The notes under the pieces were generated by a model, which was not told the DNA's origin, did no database searches, and worked only from the letters and a program-made list of their open reading frames with translations. This document shows positions 1 through 9,344 of a DNA stretch of 64,000 nt, one piece after another. Numbering within the stretch: position 1 is the first letter of the stretch; every line of letters begins with the position of its first letter. The position numbers and the translations under genes are program-made. Source of the DNA: Thiotrichales bacterium (lineage in GTDB: Bacteria > Pseudomonadota > Gammaproteobacteria > Francisellales > CACEW01); assembly GCA_947478175.1 (NCBI GenBank), contig CANJUQ010000002.1:1-64000 (forward strand), in the 5' to 3' direction.

Positions 1-260
1 ACAAAATTTTTATAACGCACTGCAATTTCTGTCAGATCTTCTAAGACTTTTTTAGCAATCAAAGCGGCTTCTTCTTGCGTCCCTTCATTCACAGCCTGCA
101 TGGCTTTGAACACAGCTCTTTCGATCGCTGAGATATCAAATTTAACAATTTCACCATCACGTTTTTGAATTTGGGCAATCTGAATAGTTTTTAACAAGAC
201 GCTCTTGTCTGCTTGAATCTCTTGCTTTTTCACATCTTGCTTTTTCACGTCGCTGATCAT
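1..260 (-). CDS. N-terminus of an ATP-cone protein, probably ribonucleotide reductase (partial)
   Basis: The frame runs off the left edge, so only about 86 N-terminal residues are visible. After a Lys/Gln-rich leader (repeated KKQ) comes QKRDGEIVKFDISAIERAV, which has the KRDG...V.FD...I..A pattern of the ATP-cone domain, the allosteric nucleotide-binding module at the N-terminus of ribonucleotide reductase large subunits (NrdA, NrdD, NrdJ); NrdR also carries one. A long N-terminal leader argues against NrdR, where a zinc ribbon precedes the cone. Which reductase class this is cannot be told from here. The ATG has a GGTGGAG-like ribosome site just upstream and a clear promoter at 286-322. Confidence 0.65.
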   Translation of the reverse strand, partial: MISDVKKQDVKKQEIQADKSVLLKTIQIAQIQKRDGEIVKFDISAIERAVFKAMQAVNEGTQEEAALIAKKVLEDLTEIAVRYKNF

Positions 261-611
261 CCTACAACTCCACCTGAATTTTTGAGGGCGCGATTCTAAT
301 AACCTAACAGCCCAATTGCCAAGACGAAAAATTCTCGCAGCTATTAAATCTGAAATATGAACTAATTTTTATATCCTAAAAATTAATAATAAAACATTAA
401 TTTTTGCAGGGTATTGTTCAAATTTTTCTAGGAAAATAGAGCTATCCACGCTATTTGGAATTTTAAATACTTAATTAATTAAAAAATATTTTAGGAACAA
501 AAACCCCGTCTGAATCCCTCTTCTATCTCAACTACTTTGTCAGAAGCTGTGCAGTGCCTAAATCTAATTCAGCACAACTCGCGAGGCCTTCGAGAGACTT
601 TTAACGGTTAA
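261..611. other. Non-coding stretch between the exporter gene and the ATP-cone gene
   Basis: It holds the promoter at 286-322 and an AT-rich block at about 350-500. The part next to the exporter stop (about 500-605) is less AT-rich and has weak dyads, including TGTGC/GCACA around 547-578 and CTCG/CGAG near 579-596. A 12-base palindrome GGTTAATTAACC (606-617) spans the exporter stop codon. No open frame with a good start is visible. A short structured transcript is possible but unsupported. Confidence 0.4.
286..322 (-). promoter_or_regulatory. Sigma70-type promoter with GC-rich discriminator for the ATP-cone gene
   Basis: Read on the minus strand: TTGGCA (317-322), an 18-base spacer, TAGAAT (293-298), then directly CGCGCCC. 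The layout and much of the spacer resemble the promoter in front of metK (57940-57977). Confidence 0.6.
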
Positions 612-2018
612 TTAACCAATCAAATGCTCTCCATCTTTTTTATCCAACGCTAAAAAAATCAACGCCGATAACACAGTCACAAGCGTCAAAATTAAATACG
701 TCGAATGAAAAGCGGCTTGGCTTAATACAGCTGTTTTTGAGAAGCCACTATTAATCACCAGTAATCCAGCACAAAAACACACGGCAAAACTAAACGCAAT
801 CTGCTGAAATACAGCGCTGACGCTCGTCGCTGGTGCAGATTCGTTAGAAGGAATTTCTGCAAAATTAATGGTATTTAAACAGCCAAATTGAATAGACGAC
901 GTAAAGCCAATTAAAGACATCAGGGCAACAATTATCCAAATAGGCGTCGCAGGACCCATCCAAGCTAAGCCAAATAAACCTAGTGCCACCCCAAAAGGCG
1001 AAAGAATCAAACATTTTTTAAAACCATAAGTTTTTAATATTTTTTTGAAACAGTATCTCGCCATTAAAAAAGTCACAGCATTGGGCAGAATTAATAATCC
1101 CGCTTTAAACGCGCTATAGCCAAAACCAATTTGTAATTCGAGGGGTAACAAAAAAGTAATTCCGCCAGAACCCAATCTAAAAATCGTCCCGCCCCAAATA
1201 CAAATCGAAAAAGTCCGGAATCTAAATACTTTTAAATCCAAGGCTGGGAATTTTTTTCGACGGGCATACAAATAATAAATCACCCCTAATATCAGCCCCG
1301 CTCCTAGCAAAATCGCGGGTGTCTTATCTGAAAAATTTTCTTCTGTGAGCCAAGAGGCTCCAAAAGTAATGGCCCCCGCAGCGCCTCCAAAGACCCAAAA
1401 TCCAATCCAGTCAAATTTGGGAAGATTGGCCCGGTTATAGTGATTCGGGATAAATTTTTTGACCCAATATAAAGCCGCCAATATCAGGGGAATATTCACA
1501 AAAAAGATAAAACGCCAATTCAAAAAAGTGGTTAATATCCCGCCAAACACTGGCCCACAAATAGAACCTAATTGCCCAATGACGGTGTACGCCGCAAAGG
1601 CGCTAATAAAATCAGACTTAGAAAAAGTTCTTAACAAAATTAATCTTCCAACAGGCGTGACCATTGCTGCGCCCATCCCCTGAATCAAACGACCAAAAAT
1701 CAAAGTTTCTATATTGAAACAAACACCGCAGAGCACAGAGCCCAATAAAAAAACCAGCATCGCGACAGACAAAGTCTTCTGGGTACCATAACGGTCGGCG
1801 ACATAACCACTGATGGGAATAAATAAAGCGAGCGTCAATAAATAACTGGTAATAGCTAATTTTAAACTTAAGGCCGGTGTTCCTAAAGATTCTGCCATTT
1901 GGGGAATCGCCGTATTTAAAATCATGGAATCTAATTGCTGGAGAAATAACCCCAGACCCAAAATCCGGGGAATATGTTTATGTGTATGAATAGAAAACAA
2001 AGAAGGAGAATCATTCAT
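612..2018 (-). CDS. MFS drug exporter, DHA2 (EmrB/QacA-like) family
   Basis: A 468-residue polytopic inner-membrane protein, probably a proton-driven multidrug or metabolite exporter. The first membrane segment carries LDSMILNTAIP (about residues 29-39), the D-x-x-x-x-N-x-A-x-P motif of DHA2 exporters. The loop 2-3 motif GYVADRYGTQKT follows, then GRLIQGMGAA in segment 4 and GPVFGG (motif C-like) in segment 5. Length is slightly short for a 14-segment transporter. It starts 21 bases after the rpe stop on the same strand, so it is probably the last gene of the gcvH-gcvPA-gcvPB-rpe run. The substrate cannot be inferred. Confidence 0.85.
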   Translation of the reverse strand: MNDSPSLFSIHTHKHIPRILGLGLFLQQLDSMILNTAIPQMAESLGTPALSLKLAITSYLLTLALFIPISGYVADRYGTQKTLSVAMLVFLLGSVLCGVCFNIETLIFGRLIQGMGAAMVTPVGRLILLRTFSKSDFISAFAAYTVIGQLGSICGPVFGGILTTFLNWRFIFFVNIPLILAALYWVKKFIPNHYNRANLPKFDWIGFWVFGGAAGAITFGASWLTEENFSDKTPAILLGAGLILGVIYYLYARRKKFPALDLKVFRFRTFSICIWGGTIFRLGSGGITFLLPLELQIGFGYSAFKAGLLILPNAVTFLMARYCFKKILKTYGFKKCLILSPFGVALGLFGLAWMGPATPIWIIVALMSLIGFTSSIQFGCLNTINFAEIPSNESAPATSVSAVFQQIAFSFAVCFCAGLLVINSGFSKTAVLSQAAFHSTYLILTLVTVLSALIFLALDKKDGEHLIG

Positions 2019-2039
2019 GGGTCAAGCCTTGATCAAACC

Positions 2040-2714
2040 TCACACCAGGATATTTAAAATATTGCTAATTGTCTTCGCATAATCCGGCGTTTTATAAATC
2101 GCATTTCCCATCACAAAAGTATCGACGCCCGCCTGAGAAATCTCTCTAATGTTTTCTAGATTCACGCCACCGTCTATTTCTAAACGGATATTTTTATTTT
2201 TCTGGTCTTTTTGGTCTATTAATTTTCTTAAAATTTTAACTTTATTTAACACTTCGGGAATAAATTTTTGCCCACCAAAACCTGGATTCACAGACATTAA
2301 TAAAATTCTGTCTAGCTCATCCCACACAGGATCTAAATAATTTAATGGCGTCCCTGGGTTTAAAACCAAACCCCCAGAGATCCCCGCGGATTTAATTAAA
2401 CCCAAAGACCGATGAACATGTTTCGACGCTTCAGGATGAAAGACAATGCTATCTACCCCAACCTCTAAAAACATTTTAATTAAATCATCTACAGGCTCGA
2501 CCATCAGATGAACATCAAACGGCGCTTTGATTCCAGCTTCTCTTAAAGAACGACAAACTAAGGGCCCAAAAGACAAGTTAGGCACATAGTGATTATCCAT
2601 GACATCTATATGAATTCTGTGCGCGCCGGCTTTTAAAACAGCGTCAATCTCTTCGCCTAATTTGGCAAAATTGGCAGAAAGTATCGACGGGCAGATCCAG
2701 TTAGGTTGTTTCAT
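2040..2714 (-). CDS. rpe: Ribulose-phosphate 3-epimerase
   Basis: Interconverts D-ribulose 5-phosphate and D-xylulose 5-phosphate in the cytosolic pentose phosphate pathway. At 224 residues it has the normal family length and a complete TIM-barrel signature: the N-terminal CPSILSANFAKLG; HIDVMDNHYVPN (metal ligand H35, catalytic D37); DVHLMVEP (H69); the phosphate loop MSVNPGFGGQKF; and EIDGGVN with the second catalytic Asp. It lies 166 bases downstream of gcvPB and just upstream of the exporter gene, all in one direction. The start ATG has only a weak ribosome site (GGAC). Confidence 0.95.
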   Translation of the reverse strand: MKQPNWICPSILSANFAKLGEEIDAVLKAGAHRIHIDVMDNHYVPNLSFGPLVCRSLREAGIKAPFDVHLMVEPVDDLIKMFLEVGVDSIVFHPEASKHVHRSLGLIKSAGISGGLVLNPGTPLNYLDPVWDELDRILLMSVNPGFGGQKFIPEVLNKVKILRKLIDQKDQKNKNIRLEIDGGVNLENIREISQAGVDTFVMGNAIYKTPDYAKTISNILNILV

Positions 2715-2735
2715 TTTTGATGTCCATTAATATTT

Positions 2736-2924
2736 TTATTTCTTTGAATTTACATTGGCTAACACTTCTAGTCCTGCTAGTTCTGCTAGTTCTGCCAGCG
2801 CAGTCATCAAGGAATCCTTGTCAACTGAATTAAGCTGAAACTCAGAGTCATCTAGAGAGTATGGGTCTGTTTGTCGCTCTCTACCTCCAGGCAATATCCA
2901 ATTCCCTCGCTGCTTTGACATCAT
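2736..2924 (-). CDS. Doubtful small ORF overlapping the gcvPB 3' end
   Basis: A 62-codon frame whose first 44 bases lie inside gcvPB in another frame. The C-terminal half is Ala/Leu/Glu-rich ([10 protein letters not shown]), from a nine-base tandem repeat (TTCTGCTAG-like, about 2771-2797). An internal ATG at 2807 has an AAGGA ribosome site and would give a 23-residue peptide. No family is recognised. It may simply be the gcvPB-rpe spacer. Confidence 0.15.
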   Translation of the reverse strand: MMSKQRGNWILPGGRERQTDPYSLDDSEFQLNSVDKDSLMTALAELAELAGLEVLANVNSKK

Positions 2925-4326
2925 CTAATCGTCTGACAGGTTGGGTATACGGTGCGCCTTTTAAATATTCTGGCTTCTCTTCGATTTCTTTTAAAATATT
3001 TTTCATGGCGTCGACAAAACCATCTAACTCTCGGCGCGATTCTGTTTCTGTTGGCTCAACCAATAAACACTCTGGCACTAACATCGGGAAATACATGGTT
3101 GGTGCATGGAAGCCGTAATCTAATAATCTTTTGGCAATATCTAACGCCGAGATATCAAATTTTTTATGCTCTTTCTGAACCGTCAAAATAAATTCATGGG
3201 TCGCCCGTCTCGCTGGAAATGCCAAGCTGTATCCCACTTTTTTTAATCTTGCCATCAAATAATTCGCGTTTAACACGGCTATATCCGACGCTTGAGTTAA
3301 GCCCTCACGGCCTAATAATCTTCCATAGACAAAAGCTCGTAACAAAATTCCCGCATTGCCATGAAAAACAGACAGACGGCCAATACTCTCTGGAATCTGT
3401 TCTCGCGTTTTTAAAAAATATTTCCCATGAGCATTTAATCCAATCACAGGTAAAGGCAAATACGGGGCCAACTTATCATTTACCAAGACAGGTCCACTCC
3501 CCGGACCACCGCCGCCATGCGGTGTTGCAAAGGTCTTGTGCAAATTCATATGCATGACATCAAAGCCCATATCACCTGGTCGAGATTTCCCCATGACCGC
3601 ATTTAGATTGGCCCCATCGTAATAAAGCAAACCACCTGCCTCATGAATAATTTTGGCAATTTGATCAATCTTTCTTTCAAAGACCCCCAACGTCGATGGG
3701 TTGGTTAGCATAATTCCCGCCGTTTTTTCACTGATGCTTGCTTTTAAAGCTTCTAGATCTACATCGCCTTCAGCATTTGTCGGAATTTCTTTGACAGTAA
3801 AACCCGCCATGACTGCCGTTGCTGGGTTAGTTCCATGGGCCGCATCAGGGATTAAAAATTCTGTTCTTGCAAAGTCTTTTCGGGCCTGGTGATACGCTTT
3901 AATCATAGCAACGCCTGCAAATTCACCCTGAGCCCCCGCCATCGGCGCCAAAGAAACGCCTGTCATTCCTGTGAGTTCTAACAGCATTTCTTGTAATTCA
4001 TAAAGACAAGATAAAAAGCCCTGGTTAGTACTTTCATGAGCCAATGGATGTTTATTTAAAAATCCCATTAAAGACGCCAATCGATGTGCCGCTCTGGGGT
4101 TATATTTCATGGTGCAAGAACCCAATGGATAAACATGGGTATCAATCGAAAAATTTTTCTGAGAAAGCCGCGTATAGTGCCGAACAATTTCTAGCTCTGA
4201 AAGATTAGGCAATATGGTCTTAGATTTTCTGAAATAACTTTCTGGAATATCTCTAATCACTAGTTCACCCATCGGTGCCAAATGATTGACCAAATGATTT
4301 TTTTGGGACTTTTCAAAGATCAACAT
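2881..4326 (-). CDS. gcvPB: Glycine dehydrogenase (decarboxylating) subunit 2, P-protein C-terminal half
   Basis: One half of the split P-protein of the glycine cleavage system. It decarboxylates glycine on PLP and passes the aminomethyl group to lipoyl-GcvH. All 481 residues are present. The PLP lysine is K264 in [20 protein letters not shown], the hallmark of this subunit. [13 protein letters not shown] (about 66-78) is the usual N-terminal signature. The start ATG overlaps the gcvPA end by 7 bases and has a strong AGGAGG ribosome site inside gcvPA, so the two halves are translationally coupled in the 1:1 ratio they need. Confidence 0.96.
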   Translation of the reverse strand: MLIFEKSQKNHLVNHLAPMGELVIRDIPESYFRKSKTILPNLSELEIVRHYTRLSQKNFSIDTHVYPLGSCTMKYNPRAAHRLASLMGFLNKHPLAHESTNQGFLSCLYELQEMLLELTGMTGVSLAPMAGAQGEFAGVAMIKAYHQARKDFARTEFLIPDAAHGTNPATAVMAGFTVKEIPTNAEGDVDLEALKASISEKTAGIMLTNPSTLGVFERKIDQIAKIIHEAGGLLYYDGANLNAVMGKSRPGDMGFDVMHMNLHKTFATPHGGGGPGSGPVLVNDKLAPYLPLPVIGLNAHGKYFLKTREQIPESIGRLSVFHGNAGILLRAFVYGRLLGREGLTQASDIAVLNANYLMARLKKVGYSLAFPARRATHEFILTVQKEHKKFDISALDIAKRLLDYGFHAPTMYFPMLVPECLLVEPTETESRRELDGFVDAMKNILKEIEEKPEYLKGAPYTQPVRRLDDVKAARELDIAWR

Positions 4327-5720
4327 GTGATGGCCTCCTGATTCAAAACTTGCTCCATTTTGGCTTCATAAAGAACATGCATGAGAGCACTCACATAACG
4401 ATCATGATCGGCTGGGCTATGAACTTCTGTGGAGCAAATTAATAAACACTGGCCCATCTCAGGCAATAATTTAAATAAATCCAATCCCGCCTGAATCCCG
4501 TGAGAAGCCAGATTAATAATCACTCTTTCAGCCGTCACAGGCGCAGGTAAATTAATCACAAATTCATGGAACCAAGGGCCTGTGTGAATAATTTTGATAC
4601 CTTCGATTTTTTCTAATTTATTTTTTAAAGCCATGGCATTCAGATGCGACTGTTTAGCCACTTGAGCCAAACCATGCTGGCCCAGTAAGGCCATATAAAT
4701 CGTCGCTGCAGCGACTAATAAACCCTGATTTGTACAGATATTCGATGTCGCTTTGGATCTTCGAATATGCTGCTCTCGCGCTTGCAGGGTTAAACAAAAA
4801 CCTTCTTTGCCTTCTAGATCTAGGGTCTTGCCTACGATGCGACCGGGCATCTGTCTGATCCATTCTTTACGACAGCACATAAATCCAAAATAAGGCCCGC
4901 CTGACGCTAAAGGCACCCCCAAACTTTGACCTTCGCCGCAAACAATATCAGCCCCCTGGTTCTCACCTGGCGAGCCCCATTCCCCAGGCGGTTTTAATAA
5001 ACTCATGGCAATGGGATTCACTAAGCCAATCACTAAAGATTTTTGAGCATGCGCCCAGTCTGTGAGTTCATCGACAGCTTGTAAGACTCCAAAAAAATTC
5101 GGCTGGGGAATAATCACGGCCGTAATATCCTGGCCTTCATAAATATTTCTGGATTTTTTATCCGCTGAGATAAATTCAAGAATAATCTTTTGGTGCTTAA
5201 CAATGGTCTCTAAGACTTCACGATATCTAGGATTTAAATCTCCCAGGATTAATATTTTTCTGCTCTGAGAATTCTTATGGCATCTGACTGACATTAGTAC
5301 AGCCTCAGCCAAACTTGACCCGCCTTCATACATAGAAGCATTCGAACATTCCATGGCCATTAAAGACGACATCATGCTTTGATATTCATAAATCAATTGC
5401 AGATTGCCCTGGGACGCTTCTGCCTGATAAGGCGTATAAGAAGTCATGAACTCGCCTCGAGAAACAAGATCCCAAATAGCCCAAGGAATATGATGTTCAT
5501 AGGCCCCCGCTCCTAAAAAATTCAAATCCACGCCATCTTGATTAGACCGCTCTAACATCAAACGGGTCATAGCCTGTTCTGTTAGGCCTTCTGGAATTTT
5601 GGTAAATGGCTTCGCTCTTAAATTTTTAGGAATTTCTTCAAATAATTGCTCGATATTTTCAGCTCCAATGGCTTGGAGCATTAAATCAATATCTTGGGAA
5701 GAATGGGGAATAAAAGGCAT
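4320..5720 (-). CDS. gcvPA: Glycine dehydrogenase (decarboxylating) subunit 1, P-protein N-terminal half
   Basis: Forms the alpha2-beta2 P-protein with GcvPB. The product begins [15 protein letters not shown], the standard start of this subunit, followed by [12 protein letters not shown] and [14 protein letters not shown], both conserved in the family. I chose the ATG at 5720 (466 residues), which has GGGAG five bases upstream. A TTG at 5732 would add four residues. It sits between gcvH and gcvPB. Split P-proteins are typical of Coxiella and Legionella, while E. coli has the fused form. Confidence 0.95.
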   Translation of the reverse strand: MPFIPHSSQDIDLMLQAIGAENIEQLFEEIPKNLRAKPFTKIPEGLTEQAMTRLMLERSNQDGVDLNFLGAGAYEHHIPWAIWDLVSRGEFMTSYTPYQAEASQGNLQLIYEYQSMMSSLMAMECSNASMYEGGSSLAEAVLMSVRCHKNSQSRKILILGDLNPRYREVLETIVKHQKIILEFISADKKSRNIYEGQDITAVIIPQPNFFGVLQAVDELTDWAHAQKSLVIGLVNPIAMSLLKPPGEWGSPGENQGADIVCGEGQSLGVPLASGGPYFGFMCCRKEWIRQMPGRIVGKTLDLEGKEGFCLTLQAREQHIRRSKATSNICTNQGLLVAAATIYMALLGQHGLAQVAKQSHLNAMALKNKLEKIEGIKIIHTGPWFHEFVINLPAPVTAERVIINLASHGIQAGLDLFKLLPEMGQCLLICSTEVHSPADHDRYVSALMHVLYEAKMEQVLNQEAITC

Positions 5721-5756
5721 GCTGGCTCCCAAATTTAACGATTTAAAATTTAATTT

Positions 5757-6143
5757 TTATTCTTCTATACAGACCGCATAACGATCAGCATCCATCATGC
5801 CGTCTAGTTCAGTTTCATCGGATAACAAAACCCGATAGAGCCAGCCATCGCCATAAGGATCTGAATTAACCAGCTCTGGCGAATCTGCCAAGCTGTCATT
5901 AATGGCAATAATTTTTCCTGAGACAGGGGTATAAATATCCGATGCGGCTTTAACAGATTCGACCACACCCGCTTCTTGGCCTTGTGAAACCACCTGGCCT
6001 TTAGAGGGCAGTTCGATAAAAACTAAATCTCCCAATAATTCTTGCGCATGATCTGTAATCCCCACCGTCGCAATATTATCTTCGTCTAAACGCACCCACT
6101 CGTGGGAATCTGCGTATTTCAAATCATCTGGCACCTGGCTCAT
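5757..6143 (-). CDS. gcvH: Glycine cleavage system H protein
   Basis: The lipoyl carrier that shuttles the aminomethyl group between the P, T and L proteins. It is 128 residues from the ATG at 6143, which is preceded by a perfect TAAGGAG ribosome site; the 22 extra upstream codons in frame lie in the leader. The lipoylation site is K65 in [12 protein letters not shown]. The N-terminal YADSHEWV and the C-terminal DGWLYRV are conserved. It is first in the gcvH-gcvPA-gcvPB-rpe run and is driven by the promoter at 6174-6209. gcvT lies 3.8 kb away on the other strand. Confidence 0.96.
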   Translation of the reverse strand: MSQVPDDLKYADSHEWVRLDEDNIATVGITDHAQELLGDLVFIELPSKGQVVSQGQEAGVVESVKAASDIYTPVSGKIIAINDSLADSPELVNSDPYGDGWLYRVLLSDETELDGMMDADRYAVCIEE

Positions 6144-6173
6144 AACAAATAAACTCCTTAAAAAAACCTCGAA

Positions 6174-6209
6174 GGGGCGCGAGTATACTGAGCGAGCTTT
6201 CTTAATCAA
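6174..6209 (-). promoter_or_regulatory. Promoter of the gcvH operon
   Basis: On the minus strand: TTGATT (6204-6209), 16 bases, TATACT (6182-6187), then CGCGCCCC. The predicted leader is only about 30 bases, too short for a glycine riboswitch. The prfB promoter (38022-38056) has the same hexamers, spacer length and discriminator. Confidence 0.65.
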
Positions 6210-6262
6210 TGAAGCGAGAGGGGACTCTTATAGACCCCTGATAGAACTCCCACAAACCTCAA

Positions 6263-7636
6263 TTAAACCAACCCCAAAGCCAATCTTTTAATCTCAGAAG
6301 TCAAATAAAACGGAATAGAAAGCAGCTGATCTTCTTTCCATTCTGAGCCTTCTAGTAATCCTAACGGCTGCGAAGAAACTCTAATACCAAATGGGCTTTG
6401 ATAGGTTTGTTTAAACAGTTGTAACGACTTCAGCCATTTGCTAGCCCCAGTTTTGACCTCAATGGGAATCACTTGATCATGAACCTGACAGAGATAATCC
6501 ACTTCTGCTTCACTGCCCTGTTTATCTCTTGCCCAAAAATACAATTGGGGGGTTTCAAACGGTAATTCTTGAGTAATCAATTCCTGTCCAACAAATTGCT
6601 CTGAAAGAGAACCCGAATTAATTAAAGCGATTTCTTTTTGAAGAGAAATCTCTGGATCAATCCGAAGATCTCTCAAATACAAACCCACATCCAAATACAA
6701 CAATTTTTGTTTTTTTGGATTAACCAATGCACTCAGCGGAATCCCAGCCCCACTCGTCCCTTCAACAAAGTGACAAAGGCCAGCCAATTTCAAAAGAAAA
6801 AGGGCCTGTTTAATATCTTTAGCCGTTAAATCAGGAACAATTTTGCTATAGGTAATTTGCTGGGTAATAACATGGGACAACTGATCAAAAACCAGGTTCA
6901 AATGCTGATGCTGAATTTTTGTTTTGGCATATTTTGCAAAATCGAATCGATAACCTTGAAGTAATTTTGTTTGCTGATTCTGAAAACCCATCATGTCCAT
7001 ACGATTAGTTGAATAATGGGCAACCACTTCAGGCATCCCACCCACGATGCAGTATTCTCGAATTAAAGACAGTGCCTTGGCATGGATAGATTCTGGAATG
7101 GTATTTTTTGAATCCAAACTCAAATTCACGGTCTCTATCCATTCAGCCAAAGGCACTTCACCTAAGGCCCAAAGAAACTCTTTAAAACTTAAGGGATATA
7201 AATAAAGAAACTCCACTCGACCTACAGGCATGCGAAAAGATTCGTCGTTCAAAGCAAATTCTAATAAAGATCCTGCTGCAATGACCGCTAGCTGAGGCAT
7301 TTTTTCTTTGAAGTAACGCAACGCCAAAATAGCCTGAGGACAAAGTTGAATTTCATCTAAAAACAAAAGCGTTTTGTTTAATTTGTTTAACTCAAGGGCT
7401 GTTCCCGTGAGCAACTGCAAATTCTGGATAATATGAGTGGGTTCTAAACTATTGAAACAGTCGACTGCCTTAGAAATCAGTTCAAAATTAACCACCATGA
7501 CTTGATCAAAACATTCTTGACCAATCTGCTCTACCAAATAAGTTTTACCTACTTGACGAGCCCCTCGAATCAAAAGAGGTGATTTGTTTTCACGCCGAAC
7601 CCAATCTCGAAGATATTTTTCTGCAAAACGACGCAT
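6263..7636 (-). CDS. ATPase with C-terminal DUF4143 nuclease-like domain
   Basis: A 457-residue protein of the AAA_14/DUF4143 family. Walker A is GARQVGKT (25-32) and Walker B is LLFLDEIQ (D94-E95). AAGSLLEF and MPVGRVEFLYLYPLSF follow, the usual sensor region. The C-terminus has EAEVDYLCQ...VIPIEVKTG, a PD-(D/E)xK-type arrangement. The family is widespread, often strain-specific, and its cellular role is unsettled. The start has a strong AGGAG ribosome site. It diverges from a paralogue at 7915, and the 278 bases between them are rich in inverted repeats. The pair lies between gcvH and gcvT. Confidence 0.9.
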   Translation of the reverse strand: MRRFAEKYLRDWVRRENKSPLLIRGARQVGKTYLVEQIGQECFDQVMVVNFELISKAVDCFNSLEPTHIIQNLQLLTGTALELNKLNKTLLFLDEIQLCPQAILALRYFKEKMPQLAVIAAGSLLEFALNDESFRMPVGRVEFLYLYPLSFKEFLWALGEVPLAEWIETVNLSLDSKNTIPESIHAKALSLIREYCIVGGMPEVVAHYSTNRMDMMGFQNQQTKLLQGYRFDFAKYAKTKIQHQHLNLVFDQLSHVITQQITYSKIVPDLTAKDIKQALFLLKLAGLCHFVEGTSGAGIPLSALVNPKKQKLLYLDVGLYLRDLRIDPEISLQKEIALINSGSLSEQFVGQELITQELPFETPQLYFWARDKQGSEAEVDYLCQVHDQVIPIEVKTGASKWLKSLQLFKQTYQSPFGIRVSSQPLGLLEGSEWKEDQLLSIPFYLTSEIKRLALGLV

Positions 7637-7669
7637 ATAAAACTCCTGTTCAAATCAAGAATAAATTAT

Positions 7670-7749
7670 AAATTACCGTCATTTTAATACAAAAACAAAC
7701 GAAATCACCGGTATTTTCGATAAAAAAAGAATAAAAATGACGGTAATTT
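7670..7749. repeat. Perfect 16-base inverted repeat with a third imperfect copy between the arms
   Basis: AAATTACCGTCATTTT at 7670-7685 is repeated exactly in inverted orientation at 7734-7749. Between them, AAATCACCGGTATTTT at 7702-7717 matches 13 of 16. The repeats lie in the shared 5' region of the two divergent ATPase genes, where a regulator or the proteins themselves could bind. Confidence 0.8.
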
Positions 7750-7811
7750 CACAAAAATCGCTATTGAATACAAAAATTAAGTCACTTTAAAATTAAAGTT
7801 TTAATTAATAT

Positions 7812-7879
7812 CTCATAAAAACCGCCAAAAATGACGTTTTTTTTTGCTAAAAATCGGCAATAATGCCGTTTTTCATGAG
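7812..7879. repeat. Second, imperfect inverted repeat next to the right-hand ATPase gene
   Basis: CTCATAAAAACCGCC (7812-7826) faces an inverted CTCATGAAAAACGGC (7865-7879), 12 of 15 matching. Between them, AATGACG and CGGCAATAATGCCG (a small hairpin, about 7854-7867) repeat the motif of the 16-base elements. Confidence 0.5.
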
Positions 7880-7914
7880 CAAACATTAAAATTATTAAAA
7901 AACGGGGTTTAACC

Positions 7915-9267
7915 ATGCAGCGATTTCTTATGCCTTCTCTGATTAACTGGAAAAGCAATCAAAATCGCAAGCCACTTTTGCTCAAAGGTGCCCGCCAAGT
8001 GGGTAAAACTTACCTATTAAAAACTTTCGGAAAAGAATTTTTTCCTAAATGCCATTACGTCAATTTTGAAAAAGAGGCTTTGTCTAAAATATTTGAAACG
8101 GATCTCAGTCCAAAAAAAATTATTACAGAGCTCAACTTTCACTTTAATACGTCCATTAATATCCAAGAAGATTTATTAATTTTTGATGAGATTCAAGCCT
8201 GCCCAAAAGCGTTAACGAGCTTGAAATATTTTTGTGAAGAAATGCCAGAACTGGCTCTAACGGCTGCAGGATCTCTCCTGGGTGTGAAATTAAATTCCGA
8301 ATCTTTTCCCGTTGGAAAAGTAGACTGGCTATCGCTTTATCCCATGACATTTTTAGAGTTTTTATTGGGAATCGGTGAAGACGCTTTGTATCACTATGCC
8401 CAAAATTTAAAACACCCAAATACCCATGGTGACACCAGCGATACCGCTCATGAAAAATTATGGGAGCGCTTGAAACATTATTTTATTGTCGGCGGACTGC
8501 CTGAAGTCGTTTCTTTATTTGCTGAACACCAGGCTGAAAATTTATTTCTCGCCTTTCAAACCGCTAGAGAACGTCAATTTGGACTGCTACGAGATTACTA
8601 CGCAGACATTGCCAAACACTCTGGGAAGATAAACGCCATGCACATTGACCGTGTGTGGCAAGCGATTCCCGCTCAGCTTGCCAAAGTTCAAGAGAGTTCT
8701 TCTCAGCGATTTAGGTTTAAAGACGTAGTTCCTGGCATTGATCGTTTTTCTCGTCTTGCCAACGTCATCGACTGGCTGATCAACGCGGGATTGATTTTAA
8801 AAAGCTCCATTGTGAGCTCAGGGGCAATACCTCTTTCTGCTTATGCTGAAGAAGGTTTTTTTAAACTTTTTATTTTTGATACAGGGCTATTGGGCGCCAT
8901 GATGGGACTCGCCCCAAAAACACTTTTAGATCAAACCTACGGAACTTATAAAGGCTACTTCGCTGAAAATTTCGTGGCACAAAGTCTGGTGGCTTCTGAA
9001 GTTTTAGGCATCACCGATGATCCAAAATTATTTACCTGGCAAGAAGGCACTGCTGAAGTCGAATTTCTATGCGAAATTGCAGGGGAAATTATTCCCATTG
9101 AAGTAAAATCTGGATCCCATACTCATGCAAAAAGCCTGTCTCAATTCAGCCAAAAATATGCCCCTCCCTATCGAGTGATCTATAGCGCTAAGAATTTTTA
9201 TTTAGACCAAAACTCTAAAACTCAATGGATTCCGCTTTATTTAGCAGGCGCTGTAATGAAACAATAA
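7915..9267 (+). CDS. ATPase with C-terminal DUF4143 nuclease-like domain (paralogue)
   Basis: A 450-residue homologue of the gene at 6263-7636, with Walker A at the same place (GARQVGKT, 25-32) and Walker B LLIFDEIQACP (D91-E92). The AAGSLLGV and FPVGKVDWLSLYPMTF blocks and the C-terminal TAEVEFLCE...IIPIEVKSG are all present, so it looks intact. The two proteins are clearly related but far from identical, so this is an old duplication or two separate acquisitions. It is transcribed away from its partner. The ribosome site is weak (GGGG). No neighbouring toxin or methylase points to a specific defence role. Confidence 0.9.
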   Translation: MQRFLMPSLINWKSNQNRKPLLLKGARQVGKTYLLKTFGKEFFPKCHYVNFEKEALSKIFETDLSPKKIITELNFHFNTSINIQEDLLIFDEIQACPKALTSLKYFCEEMPELALTAAGSLLGVKLNSESFPVGKVDWLSLYPMTFLEFLLGIGEDALYHYAQNLKHPNTHGDTSDTAHEKLWERLKHYFIVGGLPEVVSLFAEHQAENLFLAFQTARERQFGLLRDYYADIAKHSGKINAMHIDRVWQAIPAQLAKVQESSSQRFRFKDVVPGIDRFSRLANVIDWLINAGLILKSSIVSSGAIPLSAYAEEGFFKLFIFDTGLLGAMMGLAPKTLLDQTYGTYKGYFAENFVAQSLVASEVLGITDDPKLFTWQEGTAEVEFLCEIAGEIIPIEVKSGSHTHAKSLSQFSQKYAPPYRVIYSAKNFYLDQNSKTQWIPLYLAGAVMKQ

Positions 9268-9344
9268 TCCCAACCCTTCTTTTTGATTTTTAAGCTATTT
9301 CAAAATTTCCAAATCTAAACACAACAGGACAAAGGACAAAAAAA

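Noticed and set aside
2736-2880. gcvPB frameshifted at its 3' end into the small ORF
   Set aside because: gcvPB already ends at the usual place ([10 protein letters not shown]), so no frameshift is needed.
4654-4863. Antisense or out-of-frame ORFs within gcvPA, gcvPB, atpA and others
   Set aside because: They lie fully inside conserved genes and show no family motif or start signal.
6144-6173. Glycine riboswitch before gcvH
   Set aside because: The predicted leader is about 30 bases and cannot hold an aptamer; none is seen before the cytochrome-gcvT unit either.
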